This document shows, in pieces, positions 53,970 through 63,887 of a DNA stretch of 64,000 bases. The translations under genes were made by a program, and so were the position numbers. The stretch lies in contig NZ_FUYV01000019.1 of NCBI RefSeq assembly GCF_900168165.1, positions 47,002 to 111,001 of the forward strand, read 5' to 3'. Source of the DNA: Alkalitalea saponilacus (GTDB lineage Bacteria; Bacteroidota; Bacteroidia; Bacteroidales; Marinilabiliaceae). Positions within the stretch are counted from its first letter, which is position 1. Each line of letters opens with the position of its first letter. The notes under the pieces were generated by a model that saw only the letters and a list, made by a program, of their open reading frames with translations, searched no databases and was not told the DNA's origin.

Positions 53970-55763
53970 ATGAAAAAGTTATTTTTTAATATATCAATCA
54001 TCTTATCACTTGTGTTGGTGATAAGCTCCTGCGATGATACACTGGACACTCCGGCGAAATCATCTCTGGAACCATCAGTGATCTTTTCAGATCCCAGCTT
54101 GACAGAAGGAGCTATGGCTGCAATAATCCACTCCTTTGGTGAAACAAACGCCTACAGAGGAAGATTCCTTGGGTTGTATGGTCTCAATACAGACATAGAA
54201 GTAAGAAATGGGCTAAGAGACGTTGCGCATGAAGCAGTAAGGCTTACAAATTACAGCACCAACGTAAACAATAGCCAAATGAACACTGAAAACAACGCTT
54301 GGGCGATGTTCTATCAGGCTATTGAAAGAGCGAATATTGCAATCGATGGAATTCGCAATTATGGAGATATTGAGAGGAATCCAAGAATGGCTCAATTACT
54401 GGGAGAGATGCTTACATTGAGAGCTTTTGTTTATTTGGATCTTATAAAGGGCTGGGGTGATGTTCCTGCCAGATTTGAACCCATATCCACTGAAACACTT
54501 TATTTACCTCGCGAAGATCGTGACATCATTTTCATGCAGTTATTAGACGATCTTGAAGAGGCCTCTCAACTTGTAGCCTGGCCTAATGAATCAGCTGCTA
54601 CGCGGACAACTGAAAGAATTAACAAAGCATTTGTTAAAGGTTTACGAGCTCGCGTTGCTTTAATGGCTGGCGGATATGCCCAACGTATGGATGGAACCAT
54701 TCGCAGAAGCATATATCAGGAGCTATCTCCGGATAAAATGTACGAAATCGTTAAAAAAGAGTGTCTTGACGTAATCAACAGCGGAACTGCACAACTTGAA
54801 ACTTTTGAGGGTGTATTCAGATCATTACACCGCGAGGATTTTGTTGCAGGGAGAGAGATCCTTTGGGAAATACCTTTCAGCGAGGGGCGCGGTCGCGTTA
54901 TCTTTGAGAACGGAGTAAGACACACAAATGCGAACAGATATACTGCACAAGCCAGAGGTGGAACCAACGGCCCCAATCCAATACTGTTTTACAAGTATGA
55001 CGTAAATGATGTTCGTCGTGACGTTACTTGTATTCCATATGAATGGACAAACGGAATTCAGGTTCCGACCAACAATGGGCGATGGATGTTTGGAAAATAC
55101 CGTTATGAGTGGCTTTTTGAAGAGGCAGGACGACGGGTAACTTCAACTAACGATGACGGATTAAACTGGTTAGTGATGCGCTATTCTGACATTCTTTTAA
55201 TGGCAGCTGAAGCCATCAACGCCCTTGACGGGCCACAGGAGGCAGCTCCATATCTAAGAGAGGTTCGTGAGCGTGCATTTCCTGATCACCCAGAACTGGT
55301 TGATGAATTTATGACACAGGTAACAACCAGTAAAGACGCATTCTTTAATGCTATTGTTGATGAAAGAGCTCTTGAGTTTGCAGGGGAAATGCTACGTAAA
55401 CAGGATCTTATCCGTTGGAATATGTTAAGCACCAAGCTTCATGAAGCAAGAGAAAAGCTGATGCAACTTGAAGCTCGTGAAGGGAAATATGCCGACTTAC
55501 CAGAAAGAATCTATTATGAAACTGCAGAAGATGGCGAAACAGTTATCATTTATGGCTTGAATTATGGTGATACCGACGAAATTGGGCAAAGTCTTGGCTT
55601 TGAGTCAAACAAATCATGGGTAATAACCTCATCAACGGAACAATCAGCATTCTGGAACGCACTGTTTTTACGCGACCCCGACTTACAACAGTACTGGCCA
55701 ATATGGCAAGTGTTTATCGAAACCAGTAACGGAATGCTTAACAATGACGGGTTTAATTTCTAA
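53970..55763 (+). CDS. SusD/RagB-type glycan-binding lipoprotein
   Basis: A 597-residue surface lipoprotein (lipobox ISSC, Cys21) that caps the SusC barrel. The family start (DDTLDTPAKSSLEPSVIFSD), the N-terminal TPR-like helices with FYQAIERANIAIDGI and LRAFVYLDLIKGWGDVP, and the C-terminal SusD region (IVDERALEFAGEMLRKQDLIRW) are all present. Second gene of the pectin locus. Confidence 0.96.
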   Translation: MKKLFFNISIILSLVLVISSCDDTLDTPAKSSLEPSVIFSDPSLTEGAMAAIIHSFGETNAYRGRFLGLYGLNTDIEVRNGLRDVAHEAVRLTNYSTNVNNSQMNTENNAWAMFYQAIERANIAIDGIRNYGDIERNPRMAQLLGEMLTLRAFVYLDLIKGWGDVPARFEPISTETLYLPREDRDIIFMQLLDDLEEASQLVAWPNESAATRTTERINKAFVKGLRARVALMAGGYAQRMDGTIRRSIYQELSPDKMYEIVKKECLDVINSGTAQLETFEGVFRSLHREDFVAGREILWEIPFSEGRGRVIFENGVRHTNANRYTAQARGGTNGPNPILFYKYDVNDVRRDVTCIPYEWTNGIQVPTNNGRWMFGKYRYEWLFEEAGRRVTSTNDDGLNWLVMRYSDILLMAAEAINALDGPQEAAPYLREVRERAFPDHPELVDEFMTQVTTSKDAFFNAIVDERALEFAGEMLRKQDLIRWNMLSTKLHEAREKLMQLEAREGKYADLPERIYYETAEDGETVIIYGLNYGDTDEIGQSLGFESNKSWVITSSTEQSAFWNALFLRDPDLQQYWPIWQVFIETSNGMLNNDGFNF

Positions 55764-55881
55764 TATTTACGCTTTGGTTGAAAACCAAGGTGGCTGTAAT
55801 GCCGATCATAAAACATGTTGAAAACAAAGTATTTTGATTTGCAAACAGCAAAAATTAAATGAACCATAAAATCAAAAAATA

Positions 55882-57471
55882 ATGAAGAGATTAGTTAAAT
55901 TATCCGCATATTTTTTGGGATTAATTGCAATGGCGTCTTTTGGAAGTTGTTCCGACGACATTGATCCCGAAATAACTGAAATAAATGTCAGCCGGTTATT
56001 CTCTCCGGTTGACCTGGAAGTTCGAATTATCAATCAAACATCTGCACGATTAAGCTGGAAAGCTGTAAACAAAGCAAGCAGCTATACCGTTGAATTTTTT
56101 CAAAATGAAAGTTCAGACATTGAAGAACCGGTATTTTCCGGTTCTCCAACCAAAATAATTGAAGGAATAACATACAGCCAACTACCATACACTGTTCCCG
56201 GTTTTGCAGGTGAAACCACATACTCTGTAAGAGTAAAGGCTGTGGGTGAATCCATTTTAGAATCAAAGTGGATTGAAGCATTGTTTACAACCGGTACAGA
56301 ACAAATTCTGAGTGCAATTGAGCCGGACGACATTGGTGCTACAACATTTATTCTAAGATGGCCTGCAGGGGAAGTAGCTACCAGCGTTGTACTGTTTGAT
56401 GGAACAACTGAGTTGGTTTTTGAAGTAACACAAGAGCACATTGAAGCAGGTGAAATAACCCTGACCGGGTTGAACAGCGAAACAGGGTATTTCCTTCGCC
56501 TGGTAAACAATGGCAGCACAAGAGGAACACATAATTTCACAACATTAATCGATATTGGTGATGCAATATTGGTTGAACCTGGTGATAACCTCAAGGAGAT
56601 TATTGAGGCAGCCGAAGATGGAGATGTATTTGCAGTAATGCCAGGCGAATATGAAGTTGCTGCAAACATCCATATCAGTAAAACCATTGGAATTATTGCC
56701 GTAAGACCATTTGAAAAGCCAGTGATTAATGGTGCGGTATTCAGAATTAGCGGAGGTGCTGGATTTAGACTAAAAGACCTTATTCTTGATGGAGAAACTG
56801 CACCTGACGGTAACCAAACCATCATCTATGACGAGGTGCTTGGAGCCGGAGAGACCTATGGAAATGCAATCATTGAAGGTTGTGAAATCAAAAACTACGT
56901 TAAAGGAGTCTTTTACGCAAGTAATGCTGTATTAATTGAATCTGTATCAATTACAGGCACCATCTATTCAGACATTGTAACCGAGGGAGGAGATTTCATT
57001 GACTTTAGAAATGGCATGACTAAGGTATTTAATTTCAAAAACAACACAGTTTACAACAGCGTAGTAAACCGGGATGTAATAAGAATGGACAATGCTGCTG
57101 CTTTCTCAGGGGATAACACCGCCATTATCACCTTAGAGAATAATACTTTCTATAACGTTATCACGCAAGAAGGATCAACAAGAAGGATTCTTTATGTGAG
57201 ATTGGCGAATCATGAAATCTATGTTCGAAAAAATATTTTTGTAAATATTGTCGGAAACTACTCTAATCAGTCAGCTACTACAGTTGTTGAAATGGATAGA
57301 AATAACTATTTCAACGCTCCAAATCTGACCAATGACGAGATTACAGTGCACGATCGTTGGAATTACACAGAATTGAACCCAGGGTTTGCAGATCCTGAAA
57401 ATGGTAACTTCACGATATCCAACGAAGACCTAATCTTCTACCGTATCGGGGATTCTCGTTGGATTCCATAA
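55882..57471 (+). CDS. Surface lipoprotein: fibronectin III plus right-handed beta-helix
   Basis: A 529-residue lipoprotein (lipobox FGSC, Cys23). Fibronectin-type modules occupy about 40-230 (SARLSWKAVNKASSYTVEF), and about 240-520 form a beta-helix of the DUF4957/DUF5123 type (DNLKEIIEAAEDGDVFAV; IIEGCEIKNYVKGVFYASN; IITLENNTFYNV). I see no certain catalytic residues of PL6, PL9 or other families, so it may be a pectin-binding protein rather than a lyase. Third gene of the pectin operon. Confidence 0.75.
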   Translation: MKRLVKLSAYFLGLIAMASFGSCSDDIDPEITEINVSRLFSPVDLEVRIINQTSARLSWKAVNKASSYTVEFFQNESSDIEEPVFSGSPTKIIEGITYSQLPYTVPGFAGETTYSVRVKAVGESILESKWIEALFTTGTEQILSAIEPDDIGATTFILRWPAGEVATSVVLFDGTTELVFEVTQEHIEAGEITLTGLNSETGYFLRLVNNGSTRGTHNFTTLIDIGDAILVEPGDNLKEIIEAAEDGDVFAVMPGEYEVAANIHISKTIGIIAVRPFEKPVINGAVFRISGGAGFRLKDLILDGETAPDGNQTIIYDEVLGAGETYGNAIIEGCEIKNYVKGVFYASNAVLIESVSITGTIYSDIVTEGGDFIDFRNGMTKVFNFKNNTVYNSVVNRDVIRMDNAAAFSGDNTAIITLENNTFYNVITQEGSTRRILYVRLANHEIYVRKNIFVNIVGNYSNQSATTVVEMDRNNYFNAPNLTNDEITVHDRWNYTELNPGFADPENGNFTISNEDLIFYRIGDSRWIP

Positions 57472-57490
57472 ATTACCATCAAATTAACCA

Positions 57491-57522
57491 AATTGAGGGA
57501 CAACACATGTTGTCCCTCAATT
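57491..57522 (+). terminator. Palindrome between the beta-helix and first lyase gene
   Basis: AATTGAGGGACAACA-CA-TGTTGTCCCTCAATT, a 15-bp perfect stem with a two-base gap. The T run is poor, so it may act as a partial terminator or processing site separating SusCD from lyase expression. Confidence 0.55.
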
Positions 57523-57544
57523 ATTCATTATTTAAAGATTGGAT

Positions 57545-58978
57545 ATGAAGAAGTTGTTCTTTTTATTGCCAGCAACACTATTATTATTATTATTTATTAG
57601 TTGCTCAAAAGAATCAGAGTCTGAAAAAGATGATGATGAAATAATTGGTTTCCCTACACCTGACCGTTCATCCATCCCCGCTTTTCCAGGTGCCGAGGGA
57701 GGTGGCATGTACACTACAGGAGGTGCAGGTGGGAGAGTATATACCGTTACATCTCTGGAAGATACTTTTGAAGCTGGCACACTTCGCCATGCCGTTATGC
57801 AAAATGAGCCACGTACAATTGTATTTGCAGTAAGTGGAGAAATAAAACTAACCCGCAACCTCAGAATAACCAACGGAAATTTAACCATCGCAGGTCAAAC
57901 TGCTCCTGGCGATGGAATTACCATAAGAGATTATACAGTAATGGTAGATGCCGATAACGTCATCATCCGCTTTTTACGTTTCAGACTTGGTGATGAAACA
58001 GCTACAGAAGATGATGCCATTTGGGGAAGAAGAAGAAAAAATGTAATCATAGATCATTGTTCAATGAGTTGGAGCACTGATGAATGTGCTTCATTCTATG
58101 ACAACGAAAACTTTACCATGCAGTGGTGCTTGATAGCCGAAAGTCTTAACGAATCGGTACATGACAAAGGGGCACACGGATACGGAGGTTTGTGGGGTGG
58201 AAATAACGCCTCATTTCATAACAACCTTCTTGCACACCATAAAAGCCGTAACCCCAGATTTTATGGAGTGCGCGACGGCATCCTGAGCGAAAGAGCTGAA
58301 ATGATTAACAACGTAATCTATAACTGGGGAGATAATTCTGCCTACGGAGGAGAAGATGGTGAATACAACATCATAAATAACTACTACAAAGCAGGCCCTG
58401 CCACCAACAGCCATCGCAGTCGTATTTTTGAAGCGTACAGAGGAACCGATTATGGGCGGTTTTACATATCAGGAAATTACGTGGATGGTTATCCCAATGT
58501 ATCAGAAAATAATTGGTTTGGCGTTGACCTGAAACATGGAGGCTCACTTAACAACCTGAAAGTAGAAAACCCTTTCGAAATCTATCCCGTAACAATCCGT
58601 ACGCCAGAGGAAGCTTTCGAACTTGTACTCCAACATGCAGGGATGAGCCTCTCAAGAGATGCTGTTGATACTCGCATCGTTGAAGAGGTAAGAAACGGTA
58701 CTGCTACATACGGAGGTTCATGGGGCTCAAACACCGGCATTATCGATACACAGGAAGATGTTGGAGGCTGGCCACAATTAGCAACAGCCGATGCGCCTAT
58801 TGATACCGACGGCGACGGAATACCCGATGAGTGGGAAATTGCAAACGGATTGGATCCAAATGATCCAACCGACGGAAGGAAATACATTTTAAGCCCCAAA
58901 TACACAAACCTAGAAGTTTATCTTAACAGCATTGTTTTCGAAAAGATCGGCTTTGGTGGAACCGGGATAAAGCAGTAA
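57545..58978 (+). CDS. Pectate lyase, PL1 family (first copy)
   Basis: Cleaves homogalacturonan by beta-elimination. I start at the ATG at 57545 (MKKLFFLLP, 477 residues) rather than the in-frame TTG six bases earlier. Signal and lipobox (FISC) make it a lipoprotein. The beta-helix shows TIAGQTAPGDGITI, the calcium-site strand DHCSMSWSTDE (the two Asp plus Glu) and the catalytic-arginine segment HHKSRNPRFYG. A C-terminal calcium-loop-like segment (DTDGDGIPDEWEIANGLDP) ends it. The second copy follows after 105 bases and is clearly similar, indicating tandem duplication. Confidence 0.92.
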   Translation: MKKLFFLLPATLLLLLFISCSKESESEKDDDEIIGFPTPDRSSIPAFPGAEGGGMYTTGGAGGRVYTVTSLEDTFEAGTLRHAVMQNEPRTIVFAVSGEIKLTRNLRITNGNLTIAGQTAPGDGITIRDYTVMVDADNVIIRFLRFRLGDETATEDDAIWGRRRKNVIIDHCSMSWSTDECASFYDNENFTMQWCLIAESLNESVHDKGAHGYGGLWGGNNASFHNNLLAHHKSRNPRFYGVRDGILSERAEMINNVIYNWGDNSAYGGEDGEYNIINNYYKAGPATNSHRSRIFEAYRGTDYGRFYISGNYVDGYPNVSENNWFGVDLKHGGSLNNLKVENPFEIYPVTIRTPEEAFELVLQHAGMSLSRDAVDTRIVEEVRNGTATYGGSWGSNTGIIDTQEDVGGWPQLATADAPIDTDGDGIPDEWEIANGLDPNDPTDGRKYILSPKYTNLEVYLNSIVFEKIGFGGTGIKQ

Positions 58979-59083
58979 TTATACATCAATTTACATGGCT
59001 CCTATATCTGGTAGTATTAAACAATAGAGTAAAATAACAACACTATTTGTGTTGATTATTTGATCTCGCTAAAACTCGCAGAA

Positions 59084-60427
59084 ATGAATTTAAGCACGAA
59101 ATTGATCCTAACTGTTTTGATCATTATATCGGCATGCTCTGTCTCAAACAGTGAACGAATCAATAAAACACCAGCTTTTCCTGGCGCCGAAGGGGCAGGA
59201 AAGTACACAACCGGCGGAAGAGGTGGAATGGTGTACGTAGTTACAAATTTAGAAGATGACGGGCCAGGTAGTTTTAGATATGGTGTTAATCTGCAAGAGC
59301 CAAGAATTATTGTGTTTGCCGTATCGGGAAACATCCATCTGAAAAGTCCTCTCAATATCAATCACGGCAATTTGACAATTGCCGGACAATCGGCTCCCGG
59401 TGAGGGTATCTGTATAAAAGGGCATGGGCTCCGTATCAACGCAGATAATGTGATATTCAGATATCTGAGAATGCGCCCGGGCGATATCTACCCAATTGAA
59501 CAAGATGCCCTAACCACCATGCGGCACAAAAACATCATAATAGATCATTGTAGCATGAGTTGGGGAACTGACGAAGTATTTTCTCCATACAACATTGAAA
59601 ATTTAACCGTGCAATGGTGCATCATCAGCGAAAGCCTCAACGACTCACACCATTCAAAAGGAGAACATGGATATGGAGGCATATGGGGTGGAAATAGAGC
59701 AACATTCCATCATAATCTTTTAGCTCATCACAGCAGCAGAAACCCTCGATTTCAGGGTGCACGAAGCCTGGAAAAAGGCCAGCAGGAACTGGTCGAATTT
59801 GTAAACAATGTGGTTTACAACTGGGGAAATAAAGCTGCGTACGGAGGAGAAGAAGGACACTATAACATCATAAATAACTATTTTAAACCGGGACCTGCAA
59901 CAAACAGAAGTGAATTATCAATTATACTTGAACCCTACACTCCTATCGGAAAGTTCTATCTTTCAGGAAATATTGTTTACGGTAATGAAGAAGCCTCAGA
60001 AGATAATACTTTGGCAGTTAGCACGCAACGCGGAGGCCCTCTTGATGAACTGATTGTATATGAATCCTTTTCTGTGTCGGATTACCAAATAAGAGATACA
60101 GAAACAGCCTTTAAAGCTGTTTTGAAATATGCCGGGGTCAGCAATGTAAGAGATACTGTTGACTCAAGAATTATTAAAGAGGTAAAATATGGTATGGCAA
60201 CTTTTGGTGAAGGAGGAATCATAAACAGCCAGAACGAAGTTGGAGGATGGCCTGAATTTCAATATTCAGAACCATTATTAGATTCTGATGGAGACGGCAT
60301 GCCTGATGCATGGGAAATTGCCAACGGTTTGGATCCCAATAACCCCAATGACCATAACCAATACGACTTATGTTCAAAATATACAAACATTGAAGTGTAT
60401 TTAAATCAACTGGTCGAAAAAAAATAG
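59084..60427 (+). CDS. Pectate lyase, PL1 family (second copy)
   Basis: 447 residues from the ATG at 59084 (MNLSTKL); an in-frame TTG at 59060 is unlikely to be used. Lipoprotein signal (SACS). Motifs parallel the first copy: TIAGQSAPGEGICI, DHCSMSWGTDE, HHSSRNPRFQG and the terminal DSDGDGMPDAWEIANGLDP. Differences in the loops after the active site suggest a different preference for chain length or methylation (inference). Last gene of the pectin operon, followed by a terminator. Confidence 0.92.
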   Translation: MNLSTKLILTVLIIISACSVSNSERINKTPAFPGAEGAGKYTTGGRGGMVYVVTNLEDDGPGSFRYGVNLQEPRIIVFAVSGNIHLKSPLNINHGNLTIAGQSAPGEGICIKGHGLRINADNVIFRYLRMRPGDIYPIEQDALTTMRHKNIIIDHCSMSWGTDEVFSPYNIENLTVQWCIISESLNDSHHSKGEHGYGGIWGGNRATFHHNLLAHHSSRNPRFQGARSLEKGQQELVEFVNNVVYNWGNKAAYGGEEGHYNIINNYFKPGPATNRSELSIILEPYTPIGKFYLSGNIVYGNEEASEDNTLAVSTQRGGPLDELIVYESFSVSDYQIRDTETAFKAVLKYAGVSNVRDTVDSRIIKEVKYGMATFGEGGIINSQNEVGGWPEFQYSEPLLDSDGDGMPDAWEIANGLDPNNPNDHNQYDLCSKYTNIEVYLNQLVEKK

Positions 60428-60450
60428 TCTAGGTTTCATAGGACCCAATG

Positions 60451-60482
60451 AAAAGGCAGGGAACAACGGTTCCTTGCCTTTT
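60451..60482 (+). terminator. Bidirectional terminator between the PUL and dnaE-like gene
   Basis: AAAAGGCAGGGAA, short loop, TTCCTTGCCTTTT with A and T flanks on either side. It closes the pectin operon and also follows the convergent polymerase gene. Confidence 0.85.
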
Positions 60483-60490
60483 CTTCATAA

Positions 60491-63430
60491 TCAGGAGCTT
60501 CGGGGATCGGGATTTAATGGCAATATGGCCATTTTCTCCACTTCGATGGATGGAAAACCAAACTCACTGACCACCTTCCCCTGTATTAAATAAATTCCAT
60601 TTCCCTGAAAAGGGTACTTTTTAAGTACCGGTGGAAAATGGGTGGTGTCGAAAAACTGCCCGTCATCGTCCAGAAAGGCGGCAAAATGCATCAATTTACG
60701 ACTCACGGTGCGCACATATTTGATGGTGACCAAACGCCCGGTCATCTTCACTGTTGTTCCCACAAGAGAGGATAAATGGCGTGCTTTTACCTCGCCTCTG
60801 AAACGGGTCTGAAGCAAATCAAAGTAGTTCATGGTAACAGGAAAACCCAAAAGTTCTATTTCATCGTAAGCATCCTCAAGTGGCTGTTGTATCAACCGGG
60901 GCAGACTGTATTGCGCTTCTTTGGCCGGAAATAACCGTGGGATGGGTTCTTTTATCTTCTCCCGGGTGAGATAAAGATGTGCCTCCCATAACAGTTGCGG
61001 CTTGTTTTTACCGGTAAATCGCAGCGCCCCCAAACGAATAAGAAGTACAATCTGCTCACGACCTGCAGCTGTGCGCTCTATAAAGTCTGGCAGACTCACA
61101 TACTCTCCTCCCCGCTTTCGTTCATCAACAATGCGATGCGCCAATACCTGCTCCAAATCCCGTATGTGCACAAAACCCAGAAAAATATCCTTCCCGTCAA
61201 TGGAAGTCAGATAGCTGCTCCTGTTCACACAAGACACATGTACCTTCCCACCCCACCGCGCAGCTTCGTGAACGTAAACCCATGTGGCATAAAAACCTCC
61301 AAAATTATTAATCACTGCCACCATAAATTCCAGCGGGTAATATGCCTTCAGGTATAAGCTCTGAAAACTCTCCACGGCATAAGAGGCCGAATGTGCCTTG
61401 GAAAAAGAGTAACCGGCAAAGGATTCAATCTGGCGCCACACCTCTCCTGTCAATGCATCGTGGTAACCGCGCTCTTTACAGTTGCTGAAAAACTTATCCA
61501 CAATTCGTTGAAATGCCGCTCTTGAGCGGTATTTACCGCTCATGGCTCGCCTCAGAACATCAGAATCGGCCAAATCGAGTCCGGCAAAATGGTGACACAC
61601 TTTTATTACATCTTCCTGATAAACCATTACCCCGAAAGTCTCCTTTAACTGCTCCTCCATCACGGGATGCAAATAGTTAAAACCATTGGGATTGTGAAAA
61701 CGTTCGATGTACTCCCGCATCATTCCCGAACGGGAAACCCCGGGACGAATGATGGAGCTTGCAGCCACCAGAGTGAGATAATTATCGCACCGAAGTTTTA
61801 TCAATAAGCCACGCGTTGCGGGGCTCTCAATGTAAAAACAGCCATTGGTTTCCCCTTTTCTCAACAACTCTTTTACACGCTCATCGTGTTTAAAACGCTC
61901 CACCTGGTGTACATCCACTTTTTCGCCACGGTTTTGTAACACAATGGAGGCACAATCCTTTATGTGTCCAATGCCCCGTTGCGATAAGATATCCAGCTTC
62001 TCAAAACCAATATCTTCGGCCACATACATATCAAACTGAGTGGTTGGCAGGCCTTTGGGAGGCAAGTCGAGCGCAGTGTATGCCGTGATGGGTGCATCAG
62101 ATATTAAAATCCCTCCCGCATGTATGGTTCGCAGGTTTGGAAAATCTTTGAGGTGAGCCGCGATGGAAAAAATCTTTTCAGGCAACTCCTCCCCGGCCGG
62201 ATTAAATCCCGCGCTGGTCATTCGCTCGAGTTCTTCGGAGGGCAGACCATAAATCTTTCCCAGTTCTCTGATGACAGAACGCTCCTGAAATGTGGAAATG
62301 GCTCCCAATAACGCCACATGTTCACGCCCGTATCGTTTAAAAATGTATTGTTGCACATCATCACGTTCACGCCAGGAGTAGTCGATGTCAAAATCGGGAG
62401 GAGAGCTGCGTTTGGGGTTCAGAAACCTTTCAAAATAGAGATTAAGCTCAATGGGGTCCACATCGGTAATTTTAAGACAATAAGCCACAACGCTGTTGGC
62501 TCCGCTGCCCCGGCCAACATGGTAAAAGCCTCGCGACATGGAGTAACGAATAATATCCCAGGTGATTAAAAAGTAAGCGGCAAAACCAAGTTTACTAATA
62601 ATGTCCAACTCCTTTCTGATGCGCTCACGCGCTTCGGAATGATTGGGTCCATAACGAAATTCCATACCATCCAAGGCCAGCTGTTCCAGAAGTTTTTCGT
62701 CATCGGAACGGCTGCCTGTGTAGCTTTGTTTGTTTTTAACCGTTTTAAAATCAAAATCGAAAGAACACCGTTTTAAAAAATCACAGGTATTTTTCCATAT
62801 CACAGGATAATGATTGAATGCCGCTTTTAGTCGTTCTGCCGATACAGGCCAGTCATACCTCGAAGCCATATCTTCTTCGGTAATCCGGCTCAAAAGCCGG
62901 TTACCATCCACTGCCCTCAAATGGCGATGAACCTCAAATCCTGTACAGGAAGCAAACACTACCGGCTGCCATACCAATAATTTATGCATCTGTCGCGACA
63001 AGGGCGAAGTCAGAAGCCTGTTCAACTGAAAGTGTCTGATTCCCACAAATTCGTTTTCACGCAAAACAACCGGAACAAAACCATGAAACGGATAAACCAC
63101 AAAAGCATTTTGAAAAGCGGGAGCAACATCCGGCAAGGGTTGCTGCGACAGTCTATGAGAAGTTAAAAAGCGGTTAAGTTCACCAAAGCCAGTGAAATTA
63201 CGTGCAATACCTGTATAAAGCAAGCGTCCGTTCTTGTGAAATTCCAATCCCACCAAAGGCGTTATTCCCGCCGCCCGGCAAGCCGCAACAAAATCAAACA
63301 CCCCCGACGTACTGTTAATATCAGTAAGCACCAACACCTCTGCTCCGGCTGCAACAGCACGCTGCACCAGTTCCTGAGGCGATAAAACTCCGTAACGGAG
63401 GCTGTGATATGTATGACAATTTAGAAACAT
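60491..63430 (-). CDS. DNA polymerase III alpha subunit, second (DnaE2-like) type
   Basis: C-family DNA polymerase. I place the start at 63430 (MFLNCHTYHSLRYG), 979 residues: this begins the PHP domain, and the in-frame sequence upstream (to 63547) is the heptamer-repeat region. PHP domain (NCHTYHS), palm with PDFDID (two catalytic Asp), KLDILSQRGIGHIKD near the third, tau-binding/helix-hairpin region and a C-terminal OB fold (VKMTGRLVTIKYVRTVSRK). It is shorter than the replicative DnaE (about 1200 residues) and fits the DnaE2 class of error-prone repair. ImuA/ImuB partners are not in the window, which ends 570 bases upstream. Confidence 0.88.
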   Translation of the reverse strand: MFLNCHTYHSLRYGVLSPQELVQRAVAAGAEVLVLTDINSTSGVFDFVAACRAAGITPLVGLEFHKNGRLLYTGIARNFTGFGELNRFLTSHRLSQQPLPDVAPAFQNAFVVYPFHGFVPVVLRENEFVGIRHFQLNRLLTSPLSRQMHKLLVWQPVVFASCTGFEVHRHLRAVDGNRLLSRITEEDMASRYDWPVSAERLKAAFNHYPVIWKNTCDFLKRCSFDFDFKTVKNKQSYTGSRSDDEKLLEQLALDGMEFRYGPNHSEARERIRKELDIISKLGFAAYFLITWDIIRYSMSRGFYHVGRGSGANSVVAYCLKITDVDPIELNLYFERFLNPKRSSPPDFDIDYSWRERDDVQQYIFKRYGREHVALLGAISTFQERSVIRELGKIYGLPSEELERMTSAGFNPAGEELPEKIFSIAAHLKDFPNLRTIHAGGILISDAPITAYTALDLPPKGLPTTQFDMYVAEDIGFEKLDILSQRGIGHIKDCASIVLQNRGEKVDVHQVERFKHDERVKELLRKGETNGCFYIESPATRGLLIKLRCDNYLTLVAASSIIRPGVSRSGMMREYIERFHNPNGFNYLHPVMEEQLKETFGVMVYQEDVIKVCHHFAGLDLADSDVLRRAMSGKYRSRAAFQRIVDKFFSNCKERGYHDALTGEVWRQIESFAGYSFSKAHSASYAVESFQSLYLKAYYPLEFMVAVINNFGGFYATWVYVHEAARWGGKVHVSCVNRSSYLTSIDGKDIFLGFVHIRDLEQVLAHRIVDERKRGGEYVSLPDFIERTAAGREQIVLLIRLGALRFTGKNKPQLLWEAHLYLTREKIKEPIPRLFPAKEAQYSLPRLIQQPLEDAYDEIELLGFPVTMNYFDLLQTRFRGEVKARHLSSLVGTTVKMTGRLVTIKYVRTVSRKLMHFAAFLDDDGQFFDTTHFPPVLKKYPFQGNGIYLIQGKVVSEFGFPSIEVEKMAILPLNPDPRSS

Positions 63431-63440
63431 AAGGAAAAAG

Positions 63441-63465
63441 GGAAAACGGAAAACGGAAAACGGAA
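63441..63465. repeat. Heptamer tandem repeat before the DnaE2-like gene
   Basis: Three GGAAAAC units followed by GGAAGGG, then GGTAACAAGGTGACAGGG. It sits 10 bases upstream of the polymerase start on the minus strand. The style and flanks recall the M23 upstream region (36764-36805). Confidence 0.65.
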
Positions 63466-63489
63466 GGGTAACAAGGTGACAGGGTGGGA

Positions 63490-63700
63490 AAGGAGAATCG
63501 GTGACAGGAAGTTTTAGGTTTAAAGTTTTAGGTTCAATGTTTAACACAAACCCTCAACTTTAAACTTATAACTTTAAACCTCGAACATTAAACTTTACCG
63601 CCCTGAAAGCAGAACTCTAACCGCACAACTCATTTTCACAAGAACCATAAACCATCAACCCTAAACTCCCAAACTTTAAGTAACTGTTTAAATAATTTTT
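63490..63700. repeat. Low-complexity intergenic strings
   Basis: Imperfect repeats of TTTAGGTTTAAAG and its complement (CTTTAAACCT, ACTTTAAACTTATAACTTTAAACC), and AACCATAAACCATCAACCC (63643-63661), which is the inverse of the string at 36720-36761. No gene. Confidence 0.55.
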
Positions 63701-63813
63701 CAAACTTTATTATAGGCTATAATTTTCATACGAATGGTTTACTAATTTAACTTATGCACGTAATGATTAGAAGCAATGGGATGGGATTGGATTCATATAG
63801 TGATAAAATATTT

Positions 63814-63887
63814 AGATGTCAGGGCTACGCCCCTTGTGTATTATCAAATAATTATTTTCTACGAAGATTACAGGGCTAACGCCCCTT
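63814..63887 (+). repeat. Two REP-like palindromes near the window end
   Basis: AGATGTCAGGGCTACGCCCCTTG (63814-63835) and CTACGAAGATTACAGGGCTAACGCCCCT (63859-63886), same core and arm as the cluster at 20066-20440. The remaining bases to 64000 hold no gene I can recognise. Confidence 0.7.

Noticed and set aside
56100..56825. 241-codon frame antisense to the beta-helix lipoprotein gene
   Set aside because: Serine/proline-rich shadow of the sense strand; the sense gene fits an operon.
63431..63547. 39-residue N-terminal extension of the DnaE2-like protein
   Set aside because: Encoded by the repeat array and flanking string; the PHP domain starts right at the internal ATG.
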